DNA from: Rhynchospora pubera
Taxonomy: Eukaryota; Streptophyta; Magnoliopsida; Poales; Cyperaceae
DNA: 64,000 nucleotides
Reading direction: 5' to 3'
NCBI GenBank assembly: GCA_028095005.1
Contig: CM051461.1
Span: 161,296,574-161,360,573, forward strand
Under the pieces are notes generated by a model. That model saw only the letters and a list, made by a program, of their open reading frames with translations. It was not told the origin of the DNA and ran no database searches. This document shows, in pieces, positions 49,655-60,397 of the stretch (the stretch's first letter is position 1; each line of letters starts with the position of its first letter). A program made the translations under genes and the position numbers.

Positions 49655-49798
49655 GAACCAGCTCTTGATCTAGTGACAAAGAGTAATTCATTTCAAGTGA
49701 GAGGTCGCAGGTTCGAAACTCGGTTGAGAGGGCCTTTATAGATATTTAATTTAAAATTGAGTTGGAAGACTTGACCTCCAATTTATCTTAAAAAAAAT
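49655..49798 (+). mobile_element. Complete tRNA-derived SINE (family 1)
   Basis: A 144-bp element with a perfect 15-bp target duplication ATTTAGTTGTACTAA (49640-49654, 49799-49813). The tRNA-like head is GAACCAGCTCTTGATCTAGT, with an A-box region at the start and the B box in GGTCGCAGGTTCGAAACTCG. A non-tRNA body follows, ending CCTCCAATTTATCTT plus A-rich tail. It is the reference copy for 1710, 20101 and 42310. Confidence 0.93.
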
Positions 49799-49813
49799 AT
49801 TTAGTTGTACTAA

Positions 49814-50187
49814 AAAGTTGGAGCACTAGAATCTGTATGAAAGTTAATTTTAGGTGCTATGAATTTTCCTACTTCGTTTGATTTAATCCTTCTCACTTCT
49901 CAGCGTTCATTTTCTTGTTTTTCATTGTTCAACGTAGGAGACATTTAACAAATTCCTCTGATATATATTTTTTCTCTCTTTCATATTATCGGTTCGTTCT
50001 GGACTTCAGCAATTGGATCGGTTATTATTATGGCTAAAATACACACGAATAAATATTGTTATCCAAAGTCCAAACTCCAAGTAGGGCTGTAGGGGTTCCC
50101 TAATAAAGTAAAAAAAAAATAGTGGGGCCGCTTTATCTTGTTTCCTACTTTTCACTTTTGGAGTAAAGTTTGCGCCAGTCAAATTCA
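49814..50187. other. AT-rich intergenic DNA
   Basis: Nothing can be supported. Confidence 0.4.
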
Positions 50188-50195
50188 TCTCTCTG

Positions 50196-50543
50196 TATAG
50201 CTGTCAAAATTCCGTTCCGTATGGGTTGTCAAAATTCCGTTCCGTATGGGTGTTCCGTTTCTTTCCGTTTCGTCCAAACGGAACATTAAATGGAAGAAAT
50301 TTCAGTTTTATTTTTGAAAACGGAACGAAAACGGAACTGAAATTTATAAACGTTTTTGAAACGGAAAACGAAATTCTGCTGAAATCAATGGTATTTAAAG
50401 GACGGAACGTTAAACAAAATGAAATTTTGTTACGTTTGACGAAACAGAACGTTAAACGAAATCAATTTCTGTTCCGTCGACTGAAACGGAACGGAAGCGG
50501 AACAGATCTGTTCCGTCTTCCGTTTCAACGTTTGACACCCCTA
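50196..50543. mobile_element. hAT-type MITE, 8-bp target duplication
   Basis: Ends TATAGCTGTCAAA and, inverted, TAGGGGTGTCAAA. TCTCTCTG flanks both sides (50188-50195, 50544-50551). A 24-25 bp unit containing GTCAAAATTCCGTTCCGTAT is duplicated at the left end. Confidence 0.85.
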
Positions 50544-50756
50544 TCTCTCTGTCTCTCTCTATCCCTCTTTTTCTTTCTTTTTTCTTGAAATTACCAGTCA
50601 AATTCATCAAGATTCAGAACCTTCGGTTTTGTATCGTTCCGGCAGTAATAATGAAGCATATACACTTGTGCATCCGGTCACATTTGTTTCGACAAAATTC
50701 CTCAAAATTCATATATATATATATATATATACATATCGTGCATACTAATGAATGGA

Positions 50757-50946
50757 ACGGTTTGGATCGGTCATTTTGAAGCAGATTCAAGATTTCGGAT
50801 CAGTATGCACCGAAGTTTCTGTACATTAGTATGCACAATAGGTTTTCTCTATATATATAAACATATCGTGCATACTAATGTACGGAAGCTTCGGTGCATA
50901 TTGATCCGAATTCTTGAATCTGCTTCAAAATGTCCGATCCAAACCG
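50757..50946. repeat. Foldback inverted repeat with about 80-bp arms
   Basis: 50757-50836 is closely matched in reverse by 50868-50946 around a short AT-rich loop. The arms include GGATCGGTCATTTTGAAGCA and its reverse relative. Within and beside the arms the motif GTGCATACTAATG occurs four times in both orientations, and an AT microsatellite precedes it (50711-50731). Confidence 0.85.
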
Positions 50947-50979
50947 TCCAATATGATCTCCCTATTGGATTAGTATGAA

Positions 50980-51415
50980 TAAAAATAAAAGTTGCATAAT
51001 ATGAACGACGTGATGTTTCGGAAAAATACCAAACTCAAACAAAAAAGTGGAATGGTGGAAATGATAAATTAAAGGTTCACTTTCTTTTGACAATTGTTTT
51101 CTTTCACCAAATATTGATAATATATTGATCGACTAGTTAGACCACAAAATTTTGGAAAACTAAAGTGAAAGAAGGCATTTTATTAAAATAACTATATCTC
51201 GATCTATGTTGTAAAGAATATTGGTCAAGTTTCAAAAATTATTATCTTTTCACTCTATTAGGAAAGAAATGTGAATGTGATATATGAGATAAATGAGAGC
51301 TGATATTAGCGTGTAAATACCAAACTTAGATTTGGCTGTTTATTGAGGTCCTCATCAGATGACACCAGTAGACAACAAAACATCACTTGCATTTCGAATA
51401 CAACCATTATTGTTG
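50980..51415. other. AT-rich intergenic DNA
   Basis: Nothing can be supported. Confidence 0.4.
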
Positions 51416-51419
51416 TTGT

Positions 51420-51587
51420 CAGTGTTTTCAATACCTTAGCGGTTATCGGTTCCAGTAATACCGGGTACCAAAACAGTGACCAAAACGACAATATCTTGTT
51501 ATGTGAGAAAAAAATTAAAAAATATCAAGAAATACCAGATTCGGTCACCAGGCCGGTAGAGGTGCCAGTATGGTATTGAAAACATTG
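51420..51587. mobile_element. MITE-like element with CA-TGTTTTCAATACC ends
   Basis: The left end CAGTGTTTTCAATACC and the inverted right end CAATGTTTTCAATACC match closely over 16 bp. The size (168 bp) and end type suggest a hAT MITE. No clear target duplication was found. Confidence 0.6.
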
Positions 51588-52731
51588 GATATTTAAATTT
51601 AAGACGCAGGGCCTTAAGAATTTCCGAATCAGGAGTACTGTTTGATGATTTTTGGTTTTAGATGCAAAACTTTCTCAAATCAATACTGCGTCAATGAAAG
51701 TTTACTGTGTTTGGATTGCGAATTGGATTGACGAAGCAAGCGTATTGACTTTATATTTTTAAATTAGTTTTTTTATCATCATATTTTTAAAATTGGATGA
51801 TGACATTTTTAAATTAGTTGCTTATATAATTTATAATTTTTTTGTTAAAATAGTTAAATATTAGAGCTAATGACTATTCCAAACTATTACCTATCTCAAA
51901 TACTGAATACTTTTGAAGTAGTCAGTAATTCAACTCCTCAAACCAAACATTTTCGAAAAGAAACAAAAAGGAGTTTGATTAGCAGTCACTCCACATATCC
52001 ATTAGAGGTAGGAAGCAATTTCAATTTTCAACTCAAATAAAAAGGCCCAAAATGAAGAAATGCAAGTCCACTTGTATCGCACTATTCAAATATACACCCG
52101 GACATGGAAGGAGCCGAATTTTTCAATGCGATAAAGTATATCGAATTTTTTCAAATGCCCATATTATTATAATAATTACATAAAAATATTTTTGTAGCTG
52201 ATAAGGATCAACAATGGAACAACTATCATATTTTTTTACTTGGTTCGAATGTGATTATAATTTTACAAAATTGTATACCAACTAAAATTATTATATGAAT
52301 ATATTTATTTTGAAAAAAAATGGAGGAAAATGTCTTACATTCTAACCACTTTAATCCGCCATTGCACCTGGATGAAATAATTTCGATTTTTTCTCTTTTT
52401 ATTTTTTGCAATTTAGCAGGAATTTTTTTTAATCATAGCCTCGATCTAAAAACAATTGCTGTTAAATGATCTGGACAGAGTAATTGATGCCAGATGATTT
52501 GTAATTCAAATATTCTACAATTAAATACTACCAACAAGCAAACAATTTTCTTTTTCTCAGAAAATGGTATATGCAAACGTTGTTGTAACAGCAGGCCTGA
52601 CATTTATTTCTCTTTTAATGTCCAACATGCATTCTCGAGACATACAAGTGGGCATTTATGATTTATTTCTTTAGTGTTTCTCCCATAGTATAATTTCTCG
52701 GCCAGGATTGGGGGGCCCTTGTAATTTATGC
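51588..52731. other. AT-rich intergenic DNA
   Basis: Nothing can be supported. Confidence 0.4.
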
Positions 52732-52739
52732 AATCCAAT

Positions 52740-53004
52740 CATGGCTGTCAAACGTTGATAATGGCAACGGAATGGTCCGTTTCGTTTATCATTCCGTTTA
52801 TGGTAACAAAATGTACCGAACGATTCATTAACCATTCTGTTTGGACGGAACGTGTATATTTGCACCGTATTTCAACCAAACGAATGATGATACACGTTTC
52901 TTTTACCGTTTCGTTCTTGAAACGTAATGAAATTTTATACCGTTTACCGTTCTATTTAGACGGAAGTACGAAACGTGTACCGAAAATGGTAAATGGCAGG
53001 CCTA
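52740..53004. mobile_element. hAT-type MITE, 8-bp target duplication
   Basis: Ends CATGGCTGTCAAACG and, inverted, TAGGCCTGCCATTTACC. AATCCAAT flanks both sides (52732-52739, 53005-53012). The interior is rich in CGTTT and ACCGT, as in the copies at 47857 and 50196. Confidence 0.85.
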
Positions 53005-53012
53005 AATCCAAT

Positions 53013-53640
53013 ACATCCTTGTCATTCGTGAGCCCACTTGAACCAAATCATAACATTCCAACCCTTGTTGCATCCGAGTTCTGACCCCACTTATCCGGCT
53101 TTATCTTCACAACTTGATATTTTTGGATTAATTGGTTCCTTGGGAGTCTGAAAGGTCGGAGTTCTGTATCATACCACTGTTGACTGTTGCCATCGAATTA
53201 ATGGATTATATAATATAATTTAGTCTGTTCATTTACAAATTTATAATAGAATAGTACATGCCAGCATTTTGGATAATATGACCGCATCTTCAATCTCATC
53301 CCAACTTTACTTTAATTAAATATGCATTTCGGATAATATAACTGCATCTTTTTCAATCACATCCCAACCTTTATTTAATCAAATATGTATTTTGGCTAAT
53401 ATGACTGCATCTTGTGTCACATAGTAACCCTCTTTTTAAGGAAATATACTTTTCGGATATAATGACTGCTTCTTCTATCTAATCCCAAGCACCGTTCATA
53501 AAATATAGATTTATGACATTGTTGATAATGACAGCCAATTTTAATTAACAATATGAATAGGTTGAAAAGTAGATTCTTACAAGAATGATCTATAACTGAC
53601 TTCTGTCTCTAAAAAAAAATTGGTGTGAAGAAAAATTCCT
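53013..53640. other. AT-rich DNA with a weak tandem repeat
   Basis: From about 53265 to 53510 a unit of roughly 70 bp containing TTTCGGATAATATAACTGCATC is repeated three to four times with variation. No gene is seen. Confidence 0.55.
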
Positions 53641-53687
53641 GCAATGCGGTCTAGTAATTCAGTGGTACGAGTACTGAACTAGTCTTA
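53641..53687 (+). mobile_element. 5' part of a split tRNA-derived SINE (family 2)
   Basis: GGTCTAGTAATTCAGTGGTA includes an A-box-like TAATTCAGTGG at 53655-53665. The sequence stops at TTA where the MITE begins. The B-box part resumes at 60687, beyond the MITE and the 6.8-kb transposon. Removing both insertions places the A and B boxes about 30 bp apart, normal for a tRNA head. Confidence 0.7.
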
Positions 53688-53840
53688 GGGTGCGTTTGGA
53701 TCGTTGGAAGAAAGAAGAAGAAGAAGAAGAAGAAAAAAAATTATAAACAATCCAAATTCTTCACAAAGTTACACACTTCCCAATACTTCTTCCCACTTCT
53801 TCCCTTCTTCCCTCCTTCCCACACCTATCCAAACGCACCC
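53688..53840. mobile_element. CGTTTGGATCG-family MITE, target duplication TTA
   Basis: Ends GGGTGCGTTTGGATCG and ATCCAAACGCACCC are perfect inverted repeats. TTA flanks both sides (53685-53687, 53841-53843). The right TTA is also the first three bases of the 9-bp duplication of the large transposon, so the two insertions abut. Confidence 0.9.
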
Positions 53841-53849
53841 TTAAAGAAG

Positions 53850-54030
53850 CAGAAATTAATTAATATAAAAATTTATACACAAAAAATTTTAATATACAGA
53901 ATTATTATTATTTTTTTAATAAGAAGAAAGTTCCAACGCGTTTCAGAAGAGAGTATTCGAATTCCCCTCCGTACGCGTTTATAAAACGCGCTCCAGGACT
54001 TTCAACGCGTTTTATAAACGCGTACGAAGG
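53850..54030. repeat. Left terminal inverted repeat (181 bp)
   Basis: It aligns with the reverse complement of 60499-60677. The first 105 bp or so show only about four differences by eye. The inner part contains the first hairpin, with arms TACGCGTTTATAAAACGCG and its complement. Confidence 0.9.
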
Positions 54031-54140
54031 GCGATAAATTGAGCCCTGCAGTTACGCCTTTTGAGGCGACTCAGGCCTTCGTACGCGTTTATGAAACGCG
54101 TTCGGAGCCCTACAGCGCGTTTCATAAACGCGTACGAAGG
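53970..54140. promoter_or_regulatory. Two ACGCG-TTTATAAA hairpins at the left end
   Basis: Hairpin 1 (about 53970-54030) and hairpin 2 (54076-54140) each pair CCTTCGTACGCG...AACGCG arms; hairpin 2 is perfect over about 25 bp. In hairpin 1 the arms enclose TTTATAAAA, which resembles a TATA box, between CGCG blocks. They lie just upstream of the untranslated first exon of the PMD gene and may be its promoter and/or protein-binding sites. Confidence 0.75.
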
Positions 54141-54149
54141 TCATCTCCT

Positions 54150-54408
54150 TCAAATTCGAGAAATAGCCGTTTCTTTTTTTTTCGTTCGACTTCGTTCGCC
54201 AGAGAAAGAGAGAACCAGAGAAAGAGAGAAAGAGAGAAGGAGAGAAGGAGAGAAGGCGAGAAGGCGAGAAGGGAATCCAAGCCAGGGCGAGAAGAAGAGG
54301 AAGCAGCGGCAGCCGCGAGAGAAAGAGAAGAGGAGAAGGCAGCGGCCGCGAGAGAAAGAGAAGAGGAGAAGGCAGCGGCAGCGACAGCGACGAACTTGCG
54401 ACAGCGAG
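54150..54408 (+). other. Untranslated first exon of the PMD gene (predicted)
   Basis: A purine-rich leader (GAGAAAGAGAGAAGG-type repeats, then GCGGCAGC repeats) ends at GCGACAGCGAG followed by the donor GTATTGC. The next acceptor, TTGAATCAG, lies directly before the start codon at 55101, giving a 692-bp leader intron rich in TTGATAATTG repeats. The transcription start is not known. Confidence 0.55.
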
Positions 54409-55100
54409 GTATTGCATTTTGTATTTTGTATTTGAAATTGTGGATAATTAGGGGTTTAGGGTTTAGATGAAATTGTAGATAATTGTGAAATAGTGATAAT
54501 TGTTGATAATTGTATTTTGGATGAAATTGTGGAATTGTTGATAATTGATGTTAATTGATGAAATTGTGATGGAATTGTTGATAATTGATTAAATTGTGGA
54601 ATTGTTCATAATTGAATTAGTTAATTGATCAATTATTTATTTATAATGTATGATAATTGATTAAATTGTGGAATTATCGATGCATGATGATAATTGATGA
54701 AATTGTTGATAATTGTTATTAATTGATGCATGATGATTGTTATATCTCGCTGAAATGGAATTGTTATAAATGAAATTAGTTAGTAAATTGTTGAAATGGA
54801 ATTAGTTAGTAAATTGTTGAAATAAAAAGAAATTTATATAGAAAAATTATGGTGCAAATTAACATAATTTCAAATATCTGGAATTGTATATTGAAAATTA
54901 TGTATAAATTTATTGGCGTAAATTATGGTGCATGAAAAATTTTAACTTATTATGATAAAATTATTTGATTATTGATCAGTAATTATTGTGAAAATGTCAA
55001 TTACATAGAAAAATAATTTTTGTTTTGTTCGTTTTGATTATTGAAAAAATATTAAATTCATTGTTGTTTTAAATTGTTGTTCTTATATTATTTGAATCAG

Positions 55101-58100
55101 ATGAGTTCAGCAGAAGATGAGGCTGGTCCTTCTGGTGCTTCACCACCTCCCACCGAAGCACCCCCCACCGAAGCAGCCTCAACCCAGCCTCGGCCAAAAA
55201 GACGTAGGCGTCGCGCAGCCCGTCCGAGCGCGCAAAATGTCATTCCACCTGTGCAACCGGCCAACGCAGAAAACCAACAGGTTTTGTTCGTTACGGATAA
55301 CGACCATCTCGTTGGTTTGTCTTTTGAGGAGGTAATAGATTTTTTTATGTTAATTTATATTTTTTTGATTTAATAATTTAGATTTCTTAATAGACTTATA
55401 AATTATAAATTGTATTAAATGTTTATTATAATTTGTAGTAAAAAATTAATCGAAAATGCTTATTATAAATTGTATTATGAATTGTATTTATTGTAAATGC
55501 TTGCTTATAATATTTTTATGTTCAATGTAATAAATTGTATTTATTTTAAATGCTTGTAATAAATTGCAGCGTGAAAAACATTTGGAGTTGAGAAAGCACA
55601 AGCGAACAATTCAGGTGGACGATCGGATTGAGGGAAGGCTGATCAAACTGGGGCTCAGTCACATTACGAAGGTGAAGCATGTCAACATCGACATGCCATT
55701 ACTGAAGGCAATGGTCGAGTTTTGGCGTCCGGAGACGCATACTTTTCATTTTTCCGTTGGAGAGATGACCGTTACTCTACAGGTAATTTATTTAAACTTG
55801 ATATTAATTTTTTTTAATATAATTTTCGTATTAATTTTCACAATTAATTCTAACATATAATTTTCGTATTAATTTTCACAATTAATTCTAACATTAATTT
55901 AAATTTGAATATTAAAATTTATATTTAAAATTTAAATTTGAACTTTATATTTAATTGTTACCAGGATGTTACCTTCTTATATGGTTTGCGCTCGACGGGC
56001 ATTCCAGTTAGATCGAATACGAGAGGGCCTTGGGAGGAAAAGATTCGTGCAAATCTTTATCCTCATGAAGATTTGGGAGAGTGGCACCGAGAAAGGAGTA
56101 GCAGGGAGTAAGTGAAAAAAATAAGAATGCAATATTGATTTTGCATATTCAATATATGCATTGCTTACTTGTATTGATTATTTTAAATTTGTACAATGCA
56201 GGGACAATGTTGTTGTGGGCAACAACATCAAGTTGAAATGGTTGCGGCAAAATTGCGGGATGGCGCCACAGGCAGATGCTCCTGGTGAGGAGTTAGACCG
56301 ATACACGCGTGCAGTGGCTCTAGAGCTATTTGGGACGTTGATGTTTCCCGATATTTCTCAGAATTCCGTCCCAGCATACTTTTTAGAGCTCGTATCGGTA
56401 TAATTTTCTTAACTTAAATAATATTTTTATTTGTTTACGAAAATAGTACAATTCAATGTTACAAATTCAATATTTTCATAATGAAGCTGACACATAATAT
56501 TTTTTTTATAATTTCGTTAACAGTCTAATTTTTAAGCAAAGATACTTTTGTTAAAATTAACAGTCTAATTTTCGTTAGTATCGAAGATAAAGAAATTACC
56601 AATGTTGAAATTATTATTCAATGTTGCAATTTAATTTTGTTATTTTTAATGTTGAAATTATTTTTTTTTTCAATGCGTTGTTTAATTTAAATGCAGGGCA
56701 ATTTGAATGAAGTTCCGGACTTCAATTGGGGAGGTGCCACGCTTGCTTGTCTATATCGTGCTCTGGACCGTGCCTCCATGCGTTTCAAGGTTGTGACGGG
56801 ACCTTGGATGCTACTATTGTTTTGGGCATGGTCATACCTCCCTGTTTGTCGCCCAGAGGTTGCTCCTATCGGTGGATTAGGACAGCCTAACCTAGATTCA
56901 TGTGTGCCGTTTGGCAGGTAATAATTTATAATATTTTTCAATAATTTTATGCAAATTACAACACATCAATCCTAACCTTCAAAATTTTCAGAAAATGGGG
57001 CGAAGCTCGGTCTTTCTCACGGAGCCAGCACCGCGGGGCAGTGGAGAACGCACGGGACTACCTAGCCGTGTTGAACGTTGAAGACGTCAACTGGTTTCCG
57101 TACGTACTCGACAGGGCTGTCATGCCACGGGTAGCACAGGAGGGTTCCATAGCGGAGCATGTTCGGTTGCCGCTGATTTTTTACCACATTGTTGCCTACT
57201 ACTACCCCGACCGTTGTAGGCATCAGTTTGGACTGTACCAGTTTACTCCTCCTCCACTACCTGTGGTACGTTTGTTATATTTTTCCGATTATCATACGAT
57301 CAACTTCAATTTAATTACAGTAAAGAACTAACGTGTTTATTTTAACAGAGTTGGGACGTGACACAGAACCTGCTGGGCTTCCAGCACGGTACCTATCGAG
57401 ATCGCCCAGATTTTGCTACCATTTTTGCGAGTGCACATGCTGAGTGGACTGACGAGGCATTACAGGCACGCCAGCTGGAGACTCGATCCTGGAGTGCTAC
57501 TGATACGCTGCGGTACTTCCGATGGTTTTGGCGATACGGTGCCTCCGAGAGACCCACGCCACGAGAGGATGCCGAGGCACGTCTACAGCGCACTCAGCAG
57601 CTGCGTCTTGCTCAGAGGCAGTACACAAACATGGGGTCCAGACTTCGCAATACGGTACATCTTAATTTTTTAAATATGGAATGTATGATTGGTAAATGGA
57701 ATTGTGCAATATGTCATTATTCTCGTAAATTGCAGGGCAACTCTGCGCTGAAGAATGCACTTCATGCATTGGGACTGGTTGTGAAGAAGGGGTGCAGAAG
57801 GGTGGGAAAGGCAATTCTCGCCAACTGTCGTTCACAGTTGCATGATGCTTCCATCCCTCTGAGGTAATTTTAAATAATTTAATTTTTTGATTGCGTTTTT
57901 TGCATTTTAAATTCAATAATTTATAAATTACAGGTTGGAGGATTTGTTGGAGCAGCGAGGACTTCCAACAAATATTGAGGACATACCAGATTCTGGGGAC
58001 GAGTCTTCTTCTGCACGTCCGACTGTACCCACAGACCTTCAGGCGGAGGATCTGATGCATGCGGTTAGTATTCGTTCATATGCAAGTTTCAATTTTAGAT

Positions 58101-58743
58101 ACTAATTTATTTATATTGACATTGTTTTTTTTTAATATTATAGGATGGTCGACTGAATACCGGACGACTAGATGATATTTTAGGACCACGCACGTTCTTT
58201 CCTACTCAGTTTCCAGCCTCAGGTCCTACTCCATCCATGCATAGTGCATCAGCATCGACCTCGCAGTTTGCTGGCATTTCTCAGGATCCCACTGGCATTT
58301 TCCAGCCTCAGGATCCTCCACCGTACTCCTTTGCACCATTTGGTATGCCTTCCTCTTTTCCTGTATTTACTGTTCCTCCATTTACTGTTCCGTCGGTGCC
58401 TACGCCTTCTTCTATTCCATCATTTGGCACTCCGTTGGGTAGTATGGGAGGGACAGACTCGTTCAGCACATTACTGCGGACGGCCGGAGATGAGGAGGGT
58501 GATTATGTCCCTATAGCGACTCCTCAGGAGGCTGGACAGCCTGTTGAGTTTGGGCCCATACAGCAGGAGGCTCAGCAGGACCAGCAGGAGGACCAGCAGG
58601 AGGACCTCCAGGAGGAGGACGATGGGGATATGGACTCCACTGACTCGGGAGATGTTACTGCCCCGGCTATGAGAGATAGGCGTGCGGTGAGGGTGATTGA
58701 CAGATTTTCACCTTCGGGACCTAGGAGGAGGCGGCGGCGTTAG
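55101..58743 (+). CDS. Plant mobile domain (PMD) protein, 813 aa
   Basis: Ten coding exons: 55101-55331, 55570-55782, 55965-56107, 56202-56397, 56697-56917, 56992-57265, 57349-57654, 57736-57863, 57934-58063 and 58144-58743. All junctions are GT-AG and phases agree, giving 813 aa without a break. The PMD (aminotransferase-like, Pfam PF10536) spans about 78-530. Landmarks are DVTFLYGLRSTGIPV (149-163), RAVALELFGTLMFPD (232-246), FNWGGATLACLYRALDRAS (270-288), WAW at 304-306, and later PDRCRHQFGLYQ and YFRWFWRY. Basic stretches PKRRRRR near residue 32 and RRRRRR at the C-terminus suggest nuclear import. A Gln/Glu/Asp-rich stretch covers about 750-785. Host relatives (MAIN, MAIL1) act in silencing and genome stability; this one, inside a transposon, may serve the element. 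Confidence 0.9.
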
Positions 58744-59262
58744 TTATGATGATGGACTGATTTTATTGCTGATGATGACAGTTCCTTTTTTTTATGGACT
58801 TGTGTATTACTGATGATGGACGGATCGTTTATTTTTCGTTTATGGACTTGTGATTGACTTGTGTATTACTGATGATGATTGACTATTTTTCGTTTATTGG
58901 ATTGTTTATTATGACTTGTGATGATTGCTTATTGGACTTGTTTATTGGATTGCTTATTATGACTTGGAATTTCGTAGTGCAAAACACTACTTGAAACATA
59001 AACGTTTATGTATTGAAACGCCAATAAATGAAATAAACGAAAATAAAAAACATTAAAACGAAAATAAAAAACGTTTATGTATTGAAACGTTTATGTATTG
59101 CAACGCCAACAAAAAACGTCAACATATTAAAACCACAACTCACTACAAAAAATAAACGAAAATAAAAAACAACAAAAAAAAAACATTGCATTAACAATTC
59201 CAACTAAATTACATTAACAACCATAATAATAAAACACATAAATATTACAATGATATAAATAT
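58744..59262. other. Spacer between the convergent genes
   Basis: It holds the probable 3' ends of both genes. There are tandem-like repeats of GATGATGA and GACTTGTGTATTACTGATGA (58750-58960), then repeats of AACGTTTATGTATTGAAACG and AAATAAACGAAAATAAAAAA (59000-59190). Confidence 0.55.
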
Positions 59263-60212
59263 TTAGAGATTTTGACTATCTACATGTTGTAGAATTTCAT
59301 CCCACCATGGTTGCTCATCTTCATCATTCGGTTGTTGTTGATTACTCGCACCAGTGTTGTCAGCGAACTGAGCGACTTCGTTCCAAAAAGCAGCATCATC
59401 TTCTTGTTGATTACTCGGAACACTGTTGTCAACGAATTGAGCGGCTTCGTTCCAAAAAGCCGCTTCGGTTTCTTCTTTTTCTATCTCAGCCATTCGGCTT
59501 GCCGCAATTTGTCGAAGTTCATCCCTCTTATTCATTTCTCTCAATTTTTGCTCTGATTTTTTGAGCCTTTTTTCCTTGCCTCTTCTTCCCTAATTTTTTG
59601 TTTACGATCCATTTCTTCATTTCTTTCTTTAATAATCCTCTGCGTCTCTATGTCCCGAGCACTTTGTTCATTCTCGTCGTGACGTTTGTGCTCATGGTAG
59701 TGGTCACGCAATATATTTTCTTTATAATTGAAAACTTGAGCACACCTTGTACAGGTCACTGTGTGGTCTCCATTAAAGTTGTATATTTTCTCGTAAACGG
59801 TCCAGTGAGTTGGTTCAAACGAGAGGTATGGTTTCGGTTGTTGTTGGGGGATGGATTGAGGTTCTGTGTAATATTTTTTGTACCAGTCATATCGCCTTTC
59901 TCGGTTCAGATTCTTTTCGTGTTCCCGCCATCGCCGCTCCTGGTACTCCTTCTGTTCCCTTTCCGGCCCACCATTAATGTGCCATTGGTAGTGTATTTTT
60001 AACTCGAGCACGTCTCCCTCTTCAGTCGTGTCTTCATGGATGTTGTATTTCAAAGTGCGATAACAAGAGCGACAAATTGCCTCGTATTCTCCGTTTTCTG
60101 GTTGATTTCTATTGGCAGGGTAATGGTAGAAAGTTGGCCAATACTCAATGCGGGTTGTTTTTCGATAGTTTGGAACATCATTATTTGAGTTAGAGCTATT
60201 TCCTTTGTCCAT
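59263..60212 (-). CDS. Double BED-like zinc-finger protein, frameshifted near residue 214
   Basis: The ATG at 60212 opens a 223-codon frame ending at 59541. Two C2H2 fingers of BED type are visible: C47-x2-C50 with H74-x3-H78, preceded by an aromatic EYWPTFYH; and C154-x2-C157 with H171-x3-H175, preceded by HWTVY. A charged, probably coiled-coil region follows. A second frame (59544-59263) continues the same strand and composition with two AAFWNE-AQF-DN repeats and a PWWDEILQHVD ending. The frames would join with one extra base in an A6 run (T6 on the plus strand, 59568-59573), giving about 316 residues. Either this copy has lost a base or the run is misread. BED fingers bind DNA and are common in transposases; no RNase H-like or dimerisation domain is present. 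Confidence 0.72.
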
Positions 60213-60397
60213 GGTACTGAAGGTTTTAACAAGCAAGAAGGAGGTAGTGGGTGTTTGTGCATTCTAATTCAACAATGGCTGCTTTTATAAATAATTTCAG
60301 TACTTGAAAGATGACATTGTAAAATCAAATCTTGTCATGTCTTTTGCAGCCTTTATCAGAGCATGCTTGTATTTTTTTTTTAAAAAATTAAATAATA

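Noticed and set aside
54039..54470. Arg/Glu-rich 143-codon frame at the start of the PMD gene
   Set aside because: It is a low-complexity translation of the GA- and GCAGCG-repeat leader; the splice donor at 54409 and the downstream start fit better.
55564..55860. Treating each PMD exon as a separate short gene
   Set aside because: Acceptor and donor sites with matching phases join them into one 813-aa frame.
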